Of a DNA stretch of 52,536 nt, positions 23,234-33,118 are shown one piece after another. The position numbers and the translations under genes were made by a program. The stretch covers positions 1 through 52,536 of the forward strand of contig LOES01000157.1 in the NCBI GenBank assembly GCA_001515955.1. Direction: 5' to 3'. Each line of letters starts with the position of its first letter. Positions within the stretch are counted from its first letter, which is position 1. The notes beneath the pieces were generated by a model, which saw only the letters and a program-made list of their open reading frames with translations, had not been told where the DNA came from and searched no databases. Source of the stretch: Clostridia bacterium BRH_c25. Its GTDB lineage: Bacteria; Bacillota_A; Clostridia; Lutisporales; Lutisporaceae.

Positions 23234-23680
23234 TTGGAAGACAAGGTAAAGGTTGGCATTATTATTTGCAACCGGTATCATAACTGTGCAGGAGGAAAGT
23301 GCCTCAGGTCGCTGAGAAACAGGGAAGGAGCCTTCAGCTTGTACAAGGATAAGGAAGTCGAGCTTGTAGGATATACTACATGTGCAGGTTGTCCCGGCGG
23401 CAACATTGAATATGCTCCGGCCGAAATGAAGAAAAATGGAGCCCAGGTAATACACCTTGCAACAGGACTTGTGGTCGGATATCCGCCTTGCTCCAGAATC
23501 AACTATTTTAAAAAGTACATAAAAGAAAAATTCGGATTGGACACAGTGGTTGGAACTCACCCAATTCCCCAGAATTATTATGATACTCACAGCAAGCTCA
23601 ATACCTGGAATGCAAAAGAATGGCAGGAAATAATAAAAGATGTTATATGTGATGAAGAAATGCGAAAGGCCTATGATTAA
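23234..23680 (+). CDS. CGGC domain protein
   Basis: This 148-residue protein of the CGGC family has conserved cysteines in ICNRYHNCAGGKCLRSL, TTCAGCPGG and YPPCSRINYF, and likely binds metal or performs thiol chemistry. The TTG start at 23234 follows a long GGGGG purine stretch. It is divergent from the Fe-S cluster genes and ends at a strong terminator. The family has no established activity; the context supports a redox or metal role. Confidence 0.88.
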   Translation: MEDKVKVGIIICNRYHNCAGGKCLRSLRNREGAFSLYKDKEVELVGYTTCAGCPGGNIEYAPAEMKKNGAQVIHLATGLVVGYPPCSRINYFKKYIKEKFGLDTVVGTHPIPQNYYDTHSKLNTWNAKEWQEIIKDVICDEEMRKAYD

Positions 23681-23710
23681 AAAAACTCCAGTTTTATCTG
23701 GAGTTTTTTT
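23679..23710. terminator. Bidirectional terminator
   Basis: AAAAAAACTCCAG and CTGGAGTTTTTTT form a 7-bp GC-bearing stem flanked by A- and T-runs, directly after the CGGC stop codon. It can also stop leftward transcripts from the GntR gene. Confidence 0.92.
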
Positions 23711-23813
23711 AATCATAGCTATTTTTATAAACTAATGTCCGCATTCATCATGGTGCTGATGTTCATGGCAAACTATTAGGTATTGAGATTATACATTCAT
23801 TTTTCAATCTGCA

Positions 23814-24488
23814 CTATTTGATTTTTTCAGCAGCACTTTCCAAGAATATACGCTTTGCAATTCTAATGTGTTCCCTGCCATATTCTTCTCCGTTTATTGC
23901 ATCTCCAGCTTCAATATACTCAGCTATATGTATATGCTCCTTAAGAGATATACTCTTTCTCTCGTTATATAATAGGGCAATCCTTCTGAAACTGTTGATA
24001 TACTCGTAGATATTGCTAAGGTATTCAATCAACCTCGGATTTTTTGATGCCCCTATTACGATTTTGTTGTACTCTGAATGCGTCTCGAACAAACGCTCAT
24101 TATCTTCATCATTAATTGCTTTCTCCATTAAATCAAGAATATCCCACAATTTTTTGATGTCTTCTTTCGTTATGAGCATGCAAGCCTGACGGATAGCCAG
24201 CCCTTCCAGCACCTCTCTAACATCATATATATAAGCGATGTCCTCCATAGTGATACCTTTGACTGTTGTGCCTGTCTTAGGATAATATTCAATCAGACCT
24301 TCAATTTCCAACTTCCTGAACGCTTCCCTGACTGGTGTTCTGCTGATGCGCAGATCTTCCGCTATTGCAGTTTCCATTAGCCTTTTTCCCTTTTCGAGCC
24401 TACCATCCAGAATTGCATTTCTTATTATTTCATACACAACATCCCTGACAGGTCTGAAATCCTTCGGATCGATATAACCTAAGCTCAT
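23814..24488 (-). CDS. GntR-family regulator, FadR/FCD subgroup
   Basis: This 224-residue regulator has an N-terminal winged helix (residues about 10-80, ending SRTPVREAFRKLEIEGLI) and an FCD all-helical ligand domain with the metal-binding Asp/His residues expected of the group (DVREVLEGLAIRQA; ETHSEYNKIV; HIHIAEYIEAGD). FCD regulators usually sense small organic or amino acids. It lies at the end of the leftward catabolic locus and is a candidate repressor for the citDEF promoter. The ATG follows GAGGAG. Confidence 0.92.
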   Translation of the reverse strand: MSLGYIDPKDFRPVRDVVYEIIRNAILDGRLEKGKRLMETAIAEDLRISRTPVREAFRKLEIEGLIEYYPKTGTTVKGITMEDIAYIYDVREVLEGLAIRQACMLITKEDIKKLWDILDLMEKAINDEDNERLFETHSEYNKIVIGASKNPRLIEYLSNIYEYINSFRRIALLYNERKSISLKEHIHIAEYIEAGDAINGEEYGREHIRIAKRIFLESAAEKIK

Positions 24489-24611
24489 AGTGATCTCCTC
24501 TTCCCAATATACTTCAATTTACCAATAATTTACATAAATAGCACTTCATATTGTAATATGGCAATTACTATTTGCTATCTTAATACTTTATCATTATTTA
24601 TTTCTTTTGTA

Positions 24612-24647
24612 TAGCATTATTATACTATTTATGCTAATTTATGTCAT
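24612..24647 (-). promoter_or_regulatory. Promoter of the GntR gene with overlapping inverted repeat
   Basis: Reading leftward: -35 ATGACA (24647-24642), 17-base spacer, -10 TATAAT (24624-24619). Arms TAGCAT (24612-24617) and ATGCTA (24631-24636) embrace the -10, consistent with autoregulation. Confidence 0.6.
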
Positions 24648-24695
24648 AGGCTTATTTTCAGGAAGAAGATTTGCTGTTTGATACACCCTAAGCTT

Positions 24696-26705
24696 TTATA
24701 CTATAAATGCTTTTGAAATATCAGTAAGCTCATCAACCATAAAGGCGAGTTCCTTGGCAATATCTGCAACCTCCTGGACAGCGGCTGACTGCTCTTCGAT
24801 AGATGCGGATATCTCTTCAGTTCCTGCCGCACTCAGCTGAGATACTGCAGCTGTCTCATCTATATCCTTCACAATTTCTTCTACTACTTCTATAATAGAA
24901 TTCGTTGCATCTGAAATCATATCCGTCTGCTCAACTATGCTGCCCATATCCTCAGAAATTGTATCAAAAGCATTCTTCGTTTGCGCTACAGCTTCCTGTT
25001 GTTCTTCAGCAGCATTAATCAAGGTATCGGACTGTTCCTTTACCAGTTTGATGCTATGTTGGATTTCCATAATAATATGGATTATACTTTTAGCAGAAGC
25101 TGTTGAATCTTCAGCTAGCTTTCTTACTTCATCTGCAACCACTGCAAAGCCCCGCCCCGCCTCACCGGCTCGTGCAGCTTCAATTGCTGCATTTAAAGCC
25201 AAAAGGTTGGTCTGGCTTGCAATATTTGTTATTACACTTACAATACTGCCGATCTCGTTTGCCTTATTTGACAGATCCGATATGGCCATATCTACATTCC
25301 TTGTACTTTCTACATTCTTATCCATTATCCTGTTTTGATATACGATTATTTCCATTTCATCTTTGACAGTATTCTTCGTAGAATTCGCCTTGCCAACGGA
25401 GTCCTTTACGCTCACTGCTATCCCTTCAAGCTTGCTTAACATTTCCTTTGCTAAGGCGGCTCCTCTTGTTGAACTTTCAGCCTGATCATTTGCAGCCTGT
25501 GCCAGCTCATTTATAGTCACAGCAATTTCTTCAGCGCCTTTACCGGTTTGGTCGGATGAGACGGCAAGCTTGTCCGATGCATTCTTCAACATATTGACAA
25601 TACTCAAGTTTTTATTTACTAAGGTTCTTAGATTCTCCGACATTGTATTGATTCCATCACTCAATGCCGAAAACTCAAGGCTCGACTTAACTACTAGCCT
25701 CTGGTTCAGGTTTCCTGCACCGATATTCTTTAATACATTCAGTACCTTCTTAATCTCCCTGATCACATTGAAATCAAGTAGTAAAAGTATAGTCAAAATG
25801 CTCAATACAAGTGCTGCTGCAGATACTATGACAATGTTCACAAGCAGTTTTTTCAATCCGCCTGTGAACTCGCTTGCGGGTACCGCTGCCACTATAATGT
25901 AGTCTCCATATGACTGATAGCTTAAATATTCTTTTACTCCATTCAGTTCAAAGAAAAACCCGCCCTCATCGTTTTCTCTTATCTTTGCATCAATCCCGAT
26001 TTCTGCAGATTTTTTGCCTATGAAATCACTTATCTTGTGACTGATAATAAGATCAGTGCTTTTGTTCACAATAGCTAAATATCCGTCTTTACCTACAACG
26101 GCTGATTTTGTAATACTTTTGATATCGGCTTTAGCCAGTTCCGTCGTAAGCTTTCTCGGCTTTACACCGATTTGTATTATTCCGGGCTTATCCTGCCTTG
26201 CCAGACCTATATACTGGAACAATTCATTACCCATACCTGTTTTTACAGGTTCCTGTGCAAGAGAAAAGTTTTTATTATTGATTCCCTCTAAAAATGGCTT
26301 GTTCTGTTCTGATGTATTAAAATCAACGCCAATAAGCTCAGGCTTCGAACTCCATTTTATTACGCCTTTTTCGTCGCATACGTTAATCTCTTCCACGTCA
26401 AGCACCGTTATAAGGTTATCAATATTTTCCCGTTGCTCCAGCAGGCCAGGTTTTTCTTCAATTATATAAGATAAGATTCTTGCTTTCTCCATATATTGCG
26501 TGTTCAGTTCTTTTCTTACTTTATCAACTTGATCCTGATTTCTATCGATAATATCTAAGGCCTCCCCCACTTTACTATTAGTCAAATCCGACATATTTTC
26601 ATTTAAGAGTATTGTTTCAAAATAATATGAAATACCGGTAATAGCCGATATGATTATGATTAATAAAATGACAATCGGGACAGTAATTTTTACGAGCAGC
26701 TTCAC
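24696..26705 (-). CDS. Methyl-accepting chemotaxis protein
   Basis: This 669-residue chemoreceptor has an N-terminal membrane helix (about 7-30), an extracellular double-Cache-type sensor domain (about 35-280), a second membrane helix (about 285-310) and a HAMP domain. A long cytoplasmic signalling domain follows, with the hairpin-tip consensus ([20 protein letters not shown], then [18 protein letters not shown]). The start is a GTG after GGGGGCGAACC. It is the last gene of the leftward transport/catabolism array and probably steers the cell to the same substrate. Confidence 0.95.
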   Translation of the reverse strand: MKLLVKITVPIVILLIIIISAITGISYYFETILLNENMSDLTNSKVGEALDIIDRNQDQVDKVRKELNTQYMEKARILSYIIEEKPGLLEQRENIDNLITVLDVEEINVCDEKGVIKWSSKPELIGVDFNTSEQNKPFLEGINNKNFSLAQEPVKTGMGNELFQYIGLARQDKPGIIQIGVKPRKLTTELAKADIKSITKSAVVGKDGYLAIVNKSTDLIISHKISDFIGKKSAEIGIDAKIRENDEGGFFFELNGVKEYLSYQSYGDYIIVAAVPASEFTGGLKKLLVNIVIVSAAALVLSILTILLLLDFNVIREIKKVLNVLKNIGAGNLNQRLVVKSSLEFSALSDGINTMSENLRTLVNKNLSIVNMLKNASDKLAVSSDQTGKGAEEIAVTINELAQAANDQAESSTRGAALAKEMLSKLEGIAVSVKDSVGKANSTKNTVKDEMEIIVYQNRIMDKNVESTRNVDMAISDLSNKANEIGSIVSVITNIASQTNLLALNAAIEAARAGEAGRGFAVVADEVRKLAEDSTASAKSIIHIIMEIQHSIKLVKEQSDTLINAAEEQQEAVAQTKNAFDTISEDMGSIVEQTDMISDATNSIIEVVEEIVKDIDETAAVSQLSAAGTEEISASIEEQSAAVQEVADIAKELAFMVDELTDISKAFIV

Positions 26706-26770
26706 GAAGGTTCGCCCCCTTATATTTTAAACTATTAATCACCCTTTACTTCACTTTTTCAATATAAGCA

Positions 26771-27940
26771 TTAACCTGCCTCATTATTAAATTCAGACAG
26801 TATTACTGCAAAAAGCATTGTTCTCTCATGCAGGCTTTTTATCAGAATATGCTCTGTCTTTTCATGGGTGTTGTATTTATACGGACCTAAACCATCTATC
26901 GTTGCAATACCTTTTGCTGAAAGAAAGCATGCATCTGAGGTTCCGCCGGTTTTTGTTTCTTCCAGGTTTAACCCTATTCTATTCCCTGCCCGCCTTGCAA
27001 TCTCATACAGTTTTAGATTGTCAGCCGTCCTCTTCATCGGCGGAGAATTAAACCTACCATTTACTTTTACAATAATACCCTCGTTTATAACATCATTTTC
27101 CAAGGACTTCATCTTTTCTTCCACTATATGCATTGACTCAACATCCTCAACTCTAACGTTTGCTCTCGCTTTTGCATAACCGGGAACGATATTCGCTTTG
27201 CTGCCGCCCTCTATAACCGCTACGTTGACCGTGACTCCCGGCCTTATTCCTGTAATGTCGTTCATCTTTAGAATTTTATCAGCCAACTCGACAACAGCGT
27301 TTTTCCCATATTCAAACTGGCTGCCCGAGTGCGCTTCTCTGCCAAAAACCTCTACTGTAAATCCGCCTACCCCTTTTCTCTCTGTAATAATACCGGCATT
27401 ATCCCGTGAAGGCTCAAATACGAATGCATAACGCACCCCACCCAATTCCTTTTCAATTATAGGTCTGGACTGCTGTGAGCCAATTTCTTCATCTGCATTC
27501 AGAACAACCACTATTTCCATATCAGGGAGTCTGTTAAGCTCATGCATTATCTTAAGCCCATAAAGTGCAGCCACAATCCCGCCTTTCATATCAGCGACAC
27601 CCAATCCATATGCATAATCTCCGTCAACTCTAAAAGGATGCTCCTTTGTGTCACCTTCCTGAAAAACCGTATCCATGTGCCCTACAATTAATATTTTGCC
27701 ATTACTTTCAGTGCCTTTAAATTTGGCTACTATATTGGTGCCAATACCTTCACAGTTAATATAGTTTACTTCCGCTCCCAAGCTGTCAAGAAAACTGCCA
27801 AATACCTGCGCCACTTCATTGATACCCTTTTCGTATCCTGAACCGGAATCTATGTTTACTACCTTTTCAAGCAGTGCAAGCTGCTCATCGGAATAGCCGC
27901 TTGCTTTTTCTCTGATTTTTTCAATAAGCTGCGTGCTCAT
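26771..27940 (-). CDS. M20-family carboxypeptidase/amidohydrolase (CPG2-like)
   Basis: This 389-residue zinc hydrolase resembles glutamate carboxypeptidase CPG2 and related M20A enzymes. Metal-site motifs are present: GHMDTV (His/Asp), DMKGG, the catalytic/metal NADEEIGS (Glu-Glu), FEPSR and a C-terminal THEKTEH. It would cut a C-terminal amino acid, often Glu or Asp, from an imported amide in the cytoplasm, since there is no signal peptide. It sits between the C45-type hydrolase and the chemoreceptor genes, with a GGGGGTGA ribosome binding site. Confidence 0.93.
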   Translation of the reverse strand: MSTQLIEKIREKASGYSDEQLALLEKVVNIDSGSGYEKGINEVAQVFGSFLDSLGAEVNYINCEGIGTNIVAKFKGTESNGKILIVGHMDTVFQEGDTKEHPFRVDGDYAYGLGVADMKGGIVAALYGLKIMHELNRLPDMEIVVVLNADEEIGSQQSRPIIEKELGGVRYAFVFEPSRDNAGIITERKGVGGFTVEVFGREAHSGSQFEYGKNAVVELADKILKMNDITGIRPGVTVNVAVIEGGSKANIVPGYAKARANVRVEDVESMHIVEEKMKSLENDVINEGIIVKVNGRFNSPPMKRTADNLKLYEIARRAGNRIGLNLEETKTGGTSDACFLSAKGIATIDGLGPYKYNTHEKTEHILIKSLHERTMLFAVILSEFNNEAG

Positions 27941-27970
27941 TACGTATCACCCCCAAACAATAATACTGCT

Positions 27971-29098
27971 TTACCATTTAACAATATCTTTCCACTCCGC
28001 CAGCCTTTCAGGTCTTGTCCAGGTATACTCGACAAATTCATTGCAGCAAGGATTGTCTTTGCATATCCACATTCTTTTCTCATCCAAATCCATTAAAACA
28101 CAAGCCAGCGTATGTATTCTGTCAAACTCCTTCTTCCGTGGGTCTCCGTGCCGGCAAACTGATTGAGGATATCCGAAATGATCACTGAAAGCGCTTTTGA
28201 CATTTTCCATCGTAATATTTCCGGTCAATGGTTTTAAATGCTTTTCTATCCTTCTATTCCGATATAGGGTTCCACCCAAGCCTTCACGCTGATATTGCCA
28301 ATCATGATGAATAATATGATTGCTGTGTATGATCATACCATCTTTCGGATAAAGCACCATAACTCCTTCCGGCACGCACTCAAACCCCATAGCATCCCCA
28401 CCACAGTACGCTCCACAATAGTATAGAGGAATCATATACTCTGTGCTGAAAAATACATTGATTGCATCGATCCATCTATCCTGCATAAGAAACTTACGTC
28501 TGATGAAGGGCGATGGGACCCCGACCAGCTCGGTATTCTTAACAATATGAAGACCATTTACTGCAATTGCAATTCCTGCCTGGTTTATACCATACCGAGC
28601 CAGTTGACCCGCTTCAGTCAAAGTAAGGATATCCGGTCCGTCTTCCCGGATGATTTCCAATAGCACGGCCCCTTCCCCTACCCAGTCATACAGATCCCAG
28701 TTCTGAGCCAGGAAGGTATGCCCGTTTGCCGAAGCTTCCGGCAGCACCAATGCAGAAGAACATCCATCGGTGTCCCCTTCCTCTTTCTGCTTTTTGACCA
28801 GAGTCAGTGCCTCCGCTCTGCTGTTCACTGTCAGGATATCCAGAAAATCGGCATTTGCGCCCCGGGCTACCCCTCTTAGTTCCTCAAGCAAATCAGGTGC
28901 AAATTTCTCAATATTTATTATAAAACCTTCCGATATTTTTTTTGCCGTATCCCAGGATACCCCACTATGTCCGGTAGCGAACCATTCCTTATATCTTCCG
29001 ATTGTATCGTTTATCAGGTCCCTGCATTGAGATCCGTAGCTGAGGCCTCTTTCTTCCGGTGTTTTGCCTGTTATGATATATTTAGGTATGGACTTCAT
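27971..29098 (-). CDS. C45-type autoproteolytic acyltransferase/hydrolase
   Basis: This 375-residue Ntn-hydrolase is of the acyl-CoA:6-aminopenicillanate acyltransferase-like (peptidase C45) family. Self-cleavage before Cys113 in DGCSSALV would expose the N-terminal nucleophile. The following LAQNWDLY and the NSNHIIH region match the family. Members hydrolyse or transfer N-acyl groups on amino acids and small amides. It follows directly after the first ABC importer and precedes the M20 enzyme, so it likely acts on the imported compound. The start has a GGAGGTG site. Confidence 0.9.
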   Translation of the reverse strand: MKSIPKYIITGKTPEERGLSYGSQCRDLINDTIGRYKEWFATGHSGVSWDTAKKISEGFIINIEKFAPDLLEELRGVARGANADFLDILTVNSRAEALTLVKKQKEEGDTDGCSSALVLPEASANGHTFLAQNWDLYDWVGEGAVLLEIIREDGPDILTLTEAGQLARYGINQAGIAIAVNGLHIVKNTELVGVPSPFIRRKFLMQDRWIDAINVFFSTEYMIPLYYCGAYCGGDAMGFECVPEGVMVLYPKDGMIIHSNHIIHHDWQYQREGLGGTLYRNRRIEKHLKPLTGNITMENVKSAFSDHFGYPQSVCRHGDPRKKEFDRIHTLACVLMDLDEKRMWICKDNPCCNEFVEYTWTRPERLAEWKDIVKW

Positions 29099-29172
29099 CC
29101 TTTTACACCTCCATTATTCATTAAAATGTATAAGCTAGAACAGAATTTTCTCTCTTCCTATATACCCTTCAT

Positions 29173-30165
29173 TTACTTTATAAGCCAACATGCTGCATAA
29201 TGCTCATTTCCGATATCTTTAAATTCCGGTGCATTCAGGCAGTTTTCAGAAGCATACCGGCATCGGGTCCTGAATTTGCAGCCGATGGGAGGATTAATGG
29301 GACTCGGTATATCTCCTTGCAGCGTAATTTTTTGTTTCTTGCTTTTTAAATCTATTGAGGGAATTGATGAAAGCAAAGCCTGTGTATAAGGGTGCTTCGG
29401 GTTCCTGAAAATTTCCTCCTTTGAGGCAAGCTCTACAATATTCCCAAGATACATGACCGCTACCTTTGAACAGATATGCTCAACAACAGATAGATCATGG
29501 CTTATAAAAAGATAGGTTAATTTGAACTCCCTTTGGAGGTCCTCCAACAGATTCAGTATTTGAGAGCGTACGGAAACATCCAAAGCAGATACGGGCTCAT
29601 CACATACAACAAGCTTCGGATTCAGCGACAATGCTCTTGCTACAACAATTCTTTGTCTCTGTCCTCCAGAAAACTCATGAGGAAACCTCCTTGCATATTC
29701 AGGTCTCAGACCGACTATATCCAATAATTTTTTAACCTTTTCATCGATCTCAGCTTTTGAACCGATTCCATTAATTTTGAGGGGTTCTCCGATAATTGAA
29801 CCTACTCTCATTTTCGGATGCAAAGAACTAAAAGGATCCTGGAATACGATTTGCATATCCCTTCTCTTTAATCTCATTTCCTCTTTTGATATTTTAGTAA
29901 TATCCTGCCCTTCAAATAGGATGTTCCCGGCAGTCGGTTCAATCAGCCTGAGTACCGAACGTGCCAACGTGGATTTTCCACATCCGGATTCTCCCACAAG
30001 ACCCAATGTTTCTCCCTGGAATACTTTAAAGCTTACATCATCTACTGCCTTGACATGTCCCTGAACCCTCAAGAACAATCCGCCCTTTACCGGGAACCAT
30101 TTACTAAGCTTCTGAACCTCCAAAATACAGTTGTTGTCTTGCGTACTCTTTACTTGTGCACTCAT
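29173..30165 (-). CDS. Oligopeptide/dipeptide ABC ATPase, OppF/DppF type (importer 1)
   Basis: This 330-residue ATPase powers importer 1. It has Walker A GESGCGKS, signature FSGGQRQR, Walker B VVCDEPVSALD, the H-loop ISHD, and the C-terminal Opp/Dpp extension with cysteines (CKFRTRCRYASENC) that often bind an Fe-S cluster in this family. The ATG at 30165 has a GGAGG site and overlaps the oppD stop by ATGA; a longer in-frame start at 30207 lies inside oppD. Confidence 0.94.
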   Translation of the reverse strand: MSAQVKSTQDNNCILEVQKLSKWFPVKGGLFLRVQGHVKAVDDVSFKVFQGETLGLVGESGCGKSTLARSVLRLIEPTAGNILFEGQDITKISKEEMRLKRRDMQIVFQDPFSSLHPKMRVGSIIGEPLKINGIGSKAEIDEKVKKLLDIVGLRPEYARRFPHEFSGGQRQRIVVARALSLNPKLVVCDEPVSALDVSVRSQILNLLEDLQREFKLTYLFISHDLSVVEHICSKVAVMYLGNIVELASKEEIFRNPKHPYTQALLSSIPSIDLKSKKQKITLQGDIPSPINPPIGCKFRTRCRYASENCLNAPEFKDIGNEHYAACWLIK

Positions 30166-31166
30166 TTTATATCCTCCATTACGCCAGTATTTACATTTCT
30201 CCAGCATCGGACAAAATGACTATCTGCTGCTTCAGTCATCGGTGGCTCTTCTAACTGACACTTTTCACAGGCAAATGTACACCTTGGATTGAAAACACAG
30301 CCTTTCGGATAATTCGCAGGAGAAGGAACAGTACCCGGAATGACATACAACTTTTCTTTTACACCCAATTTAGCAATGGAATTCAATAATCCCATTGTAT
30401 AAGGATGCTGCGGATCAGTAAGCAGTTTTTCAACAGGTGCTTCTTCAACAATTCTTCCACAATAAACAATAATTGCTCTGCTGCACATTTCGGCAACCAC
30501 TCCAAGATCATGTGTTATTAACATGATTGCCGTGTTAAAGTTTTTCTTCAAATCTTTCATCACTTCAAGAATCTGGGCCTGAATCGTAACGTCCAGTGCA
30601 GTTGTAGGCTCGTCTGCAATAAGAAGCTTCGGATTGCACGCCAGCGCCATGGCGATCATAATCCTCTGTCTCATCCCCCCTGAAAGCTGATGCGGGTATT
30701 CCCTCAGCCTTCTTTCCGGTTCGGCTATCCCTACCACTTGTAATATCGCTTTCGATTTTTCAAATGCTTCTTTCTTGCTGATTTTTTGGTGCTGAAGATA
30801 GGTTTCCACGATCTGCTCCCCTATAGATATAACAGGATTAAGGGACGTCATCGGTTCTTGAAAAATCATAGAGATTTGATTCCCTCTGATTTTTCTCATT
30901 TCCTTATTTGATAAAGCAAGCAGATTTTTTCCTTCAAAATTCAACTCCCCCTCAATATAACCCGGAGGGATTTGAAGCAGCCTCATTAAGCCAAGGGCAG
31001 TCAATGATTTCCCGCATCCCGATTCTCCTACGATGCCTACTGTTTCACCCTTATTAATATGAAAGCTCATTCTGGTAACAACTTCTATTTTCCCATCTAT
31101 GTTATTAAAACCAATGCAAAGATCTTTAACATCTATAATCTTTTCGCCATTCAGCAAATATTCCAC
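30162..31166 (-). CDS. Oligopeptide/dipeptide ABC ATPase, OppD/DppD type (importer 1)
   Basis: This 334-residue partner ATPase has Walker A GESGCGKS, Q-loop MIFQEPMTSL, signature LSGGMRQR, Walker B LIADEPTTALD and H-loop ITHD. The C-terminal cysteine cluster is CVFNPRCTFACEKC. It heterodimerises with the OppF-type protein. The start is a GTG, and the 3' end overlaps oppF by 4 bp. Confidence 0.94.
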   Translation of the reverse strand: MEYLLNGEKIIDVKDLCIGFNNIDGKIEVVTRMSFHINKGETVGIVGESGCGKSLTALGLMRLLQIPPGYIEGELNFEGKNLLALSNKEMRKIRGNQISMIFQEPMTSLNPVISIGEQIVETYLQHQKISKKEAFEKSKAILQVVGIAEPERRLREYPHQLSGGMRQRIMIAMALACNPKLLIADEPTTALDVTIQAQILEVMKDLKKNFNTAIMLITHDLGVVAEMCSRAIIVYCGRIVEEAPVEKLLTDPQHPYTMGLLNSIAKLGVKEKLYVIPGTVPSPANYPKGCVFNPRCTFACEKCQLEEPPMTEAADSHFVRCWRNVNTGVMEDIK

Positions 31167-31198
31167 CTCATCTCTTCTACTTGAGTCCCGCTACAGCA

Positions 31199-32029
31199 TC
31201 ATGTATTTGAAAGTCTTGGATCCATTAGGTCACGGAGACCGTCACCCGTCAAATTAAATCCAAGCACCGCTATAACAATTGCTATGCCCGGATATACCGT
31301 AATCCACGGCGAAGTTGTCATAAATACTTTCCCTTCACTTAATATATTCCCCCAGCTTGGTATGGAGGGTGAAATACCTACCCCTAAGAATGTCAGGCTT
31401 GCTTCAGCCAGGATGGAAAGGCCGATAATAAGCGTCAGTCTTACTATCAACGGAGAAATGCATAGAGGAAATATATATTTGACCATGATATATAAATCTT
31501 TCGCGCCTATTGCCCTTGCAGACTGGACGTGTTCAAATTCCTTTACCGACAATACTGAAGATCTCACTGTTCTGGCTACCCTGGGCGTATATGAGATTGT
31601 AAGAGCTGCGATAATATTCACCAAACCTGGGCCAAGTGCTGCCAGGATGACCAGCGCAAGAAGCACCGATGGAAATGCCATAAAACCATCAAGCACTCTC
31701 ATTAAGATTGCATCAACCTTTTTGTAATACCCTGTGAACATGCCGATGACAGCTCCGAAAAACCCACATAGAACAAATACCGACATTGCAACGATCATGG
31801 AAATTCTTGTCCCGTAAATAACCCTTGAAAACACATCTCTTCCAAAATGGTCTGTCCCAAAAAAATGTTCACTGCTGGGCGGCTGAAGTCTATCAGCTAC
31901 TATATATTCTTGAGGATCATGAGTCGCAATAAGCGGCGCAAAGACTGCACTTAACAGAATAATAGTGACTAGAGTAAAACCAATACCTACTTCTTGATAC
32001 CTCTTTAATTGTTTTTTCGTAATCTTCAT
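31199..32029 (-). CDS. Peptide-type ABC permease, DppC/OppC (importer 1)
   Basis: This 276-residue permease has an N-terminal cytoplasmic segment, about six membrane helices and the EAA loop (SARAIGAKDLYIMVKYIFPL). It ends with the DppC-type GDGLRDLMDPRL. It follows DppB after 24 bases and forms the membrane channel with it. Confidence 0.94.
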   Translation of the reverse strand: MKITKKQLKRYQEVGIGFTLVTIILLSAVFAPLIATHDPQEYIVADRLQPPSSEHFFGTDHFGRDVFSRVIYGTRISMIVAMSVFVLCGFFGAVIGMFTGYYKKVDAILMRVLDGFMAFPSVLLALVILAALGPGLVNIIAALTISYTPRVARTVRSSVLSVKEFEHVQSARAIGAKDLYIMVKYIFPLCISPLIVRLTLIIGLSILAEASLTFLGVGISPSIPSWGNILSEGKVFMTTSPWITVYPGIAIVIAVLGFNLTGDGLRDLMDPRLSNT

Positions 32030-32053
32030 ACAGCTGTCTATCCTCCTAATCCA

Positions 32054-33010
32054 TCAATTGTATTCAATTCGTGGATCGAATACGGAATATAACATGTCTA
32101 TAATTAAGTTAACGATAATAAATGCACACGCAACAAGCAGTACATGAGCCTGGATAATGGCATAGTCTCTTCTTCCGATGGCTGCTACTGCCATTTGCCC
32201 TACTCCGGGAATATTAAAAATTGTTTCCGTGACAACCGCACCACCACAAAGATGTGCCACAGATATACCAATCTGGGTTATAACAGGAATCATCGCATTT
32301 TTAAGTGTGTGCTTGACAATAACTTTAAGCTCCGATAAACCCTTGGCTCTTGCAGTCCTTATAAAATCGTTGTTCAGAACATCCAGCATGCTGGATCTGG
32401 TCATCCTCGCAATACCTGCCGAACGCTGCAGCCCAAGAGCAAGAGCGGGCAAAGTAAGATAGTAGATGGATTTTAACAATCCGCCTTCTCTGATTGGTAC
32501 ATACCCGACAGCAGGAAATATTGGCCAAATGATTCCAAATAACATGATTAACATCAGTCCAAGCCAAAATGCCGGCGTAGATATTCCAACAAGCGAAAGT
32601 ACCATTGCAATTTTATCACCTATTTTATTTCGGTTTATTGCCGCAATGATGCCCAAAGGTATTCCAATCAAAATGGATATGGTTATAGCCATTATGACCA
32701 GCAAAACGCTGGGTTCCATTCTAGACAGAAAGACTTCAATAACCGGTTTGTTAAAATACAGTGAATCTCCCAAATCTCCCCGGAGTGCACCCTTGCCCCA
32801 ATTGACAAATTGAACCACCAGGGGATCATTCAGTCCCATGTCTTCCCGTAATGCTTGAATTTCGTCTATAGTCGCTTCAGAGCCAAGTATCAATGCAGCC
32901 GGGTCACCGGGTATGAGATGGGCTATCATAAATACAACAATGCCAACTACCAAAAGGATTGGTATGACGGAAAGTAATCTTCTGATTATATAGGTTACTA
33001 TGGGAACCAC
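32054..33010 (-). CDS. Peptide-type ABC permease, DppB/OppB (importer 1)
   Basis: This 318-residue permease has the DppB start (YIIRRLLSVIPILLVV), the FMIAHLIPGDPAALILG loop and the EAA motif (ARAKGLSELKVIVKHTLKNA). It ends FDPRIEYN. The GTG at 33010 is used; the ribosome binding site is weak, so expression may depend on the hairpin-controlled read-through from the binding-protein gene. Confidence 0.93.
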   Translation of the reverse strand: MVPIVTYIIRRLLSVIPILLVVGIVVFMIAHLIPGDPAALILGSEATIDEIQALREDMGLNDPLVVQFVNWGKGALRGDLGDSLYFNKPVIEVFLSRMEPSVLLVIMAITISILIGIPLGIIAAINRNKIGDKIAMVLSLVGISTPAFWLGLMLIMLFGIIWPIFPAVGYVPIREGGLLKSIYYLTLPALALGLQRSAGIARMTRSSMLDVLNNDFIRTARAKGLSELKVIVKHTLKNAMIPVITQIGISVAHLCGGAVVTETIFNIPGVGQMAVAAIGRRDYAIIQAHVLLVACAFIIVNLIIDMLYSVFDPRIEYN

Positions 33011-33041
33011 CTCATTTCATTAAATTGTTTGCAGAATATAG

Positions 33042-33064
33042 CTAAGAAGCCCTTAGCTTCTAAG
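33042..33064 (-). other. Stem-loop between SBP 1 and DppB 1
   Basis: CTTAGAAGC and GCTTCTTAG (minus strand, one mismatch) form a short stem with no T-run. It lies in the 110-base gap after the binding-protein gene. It probably stabilises the upstream mRNA or limits read-through. Confidence 0.45.
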
Positions 33065-33118
33065 TCTTCATGCCTGGTCAGAGCCTCTTAGCTACAAATA
33101 CTATGAATTTATGCCGTT

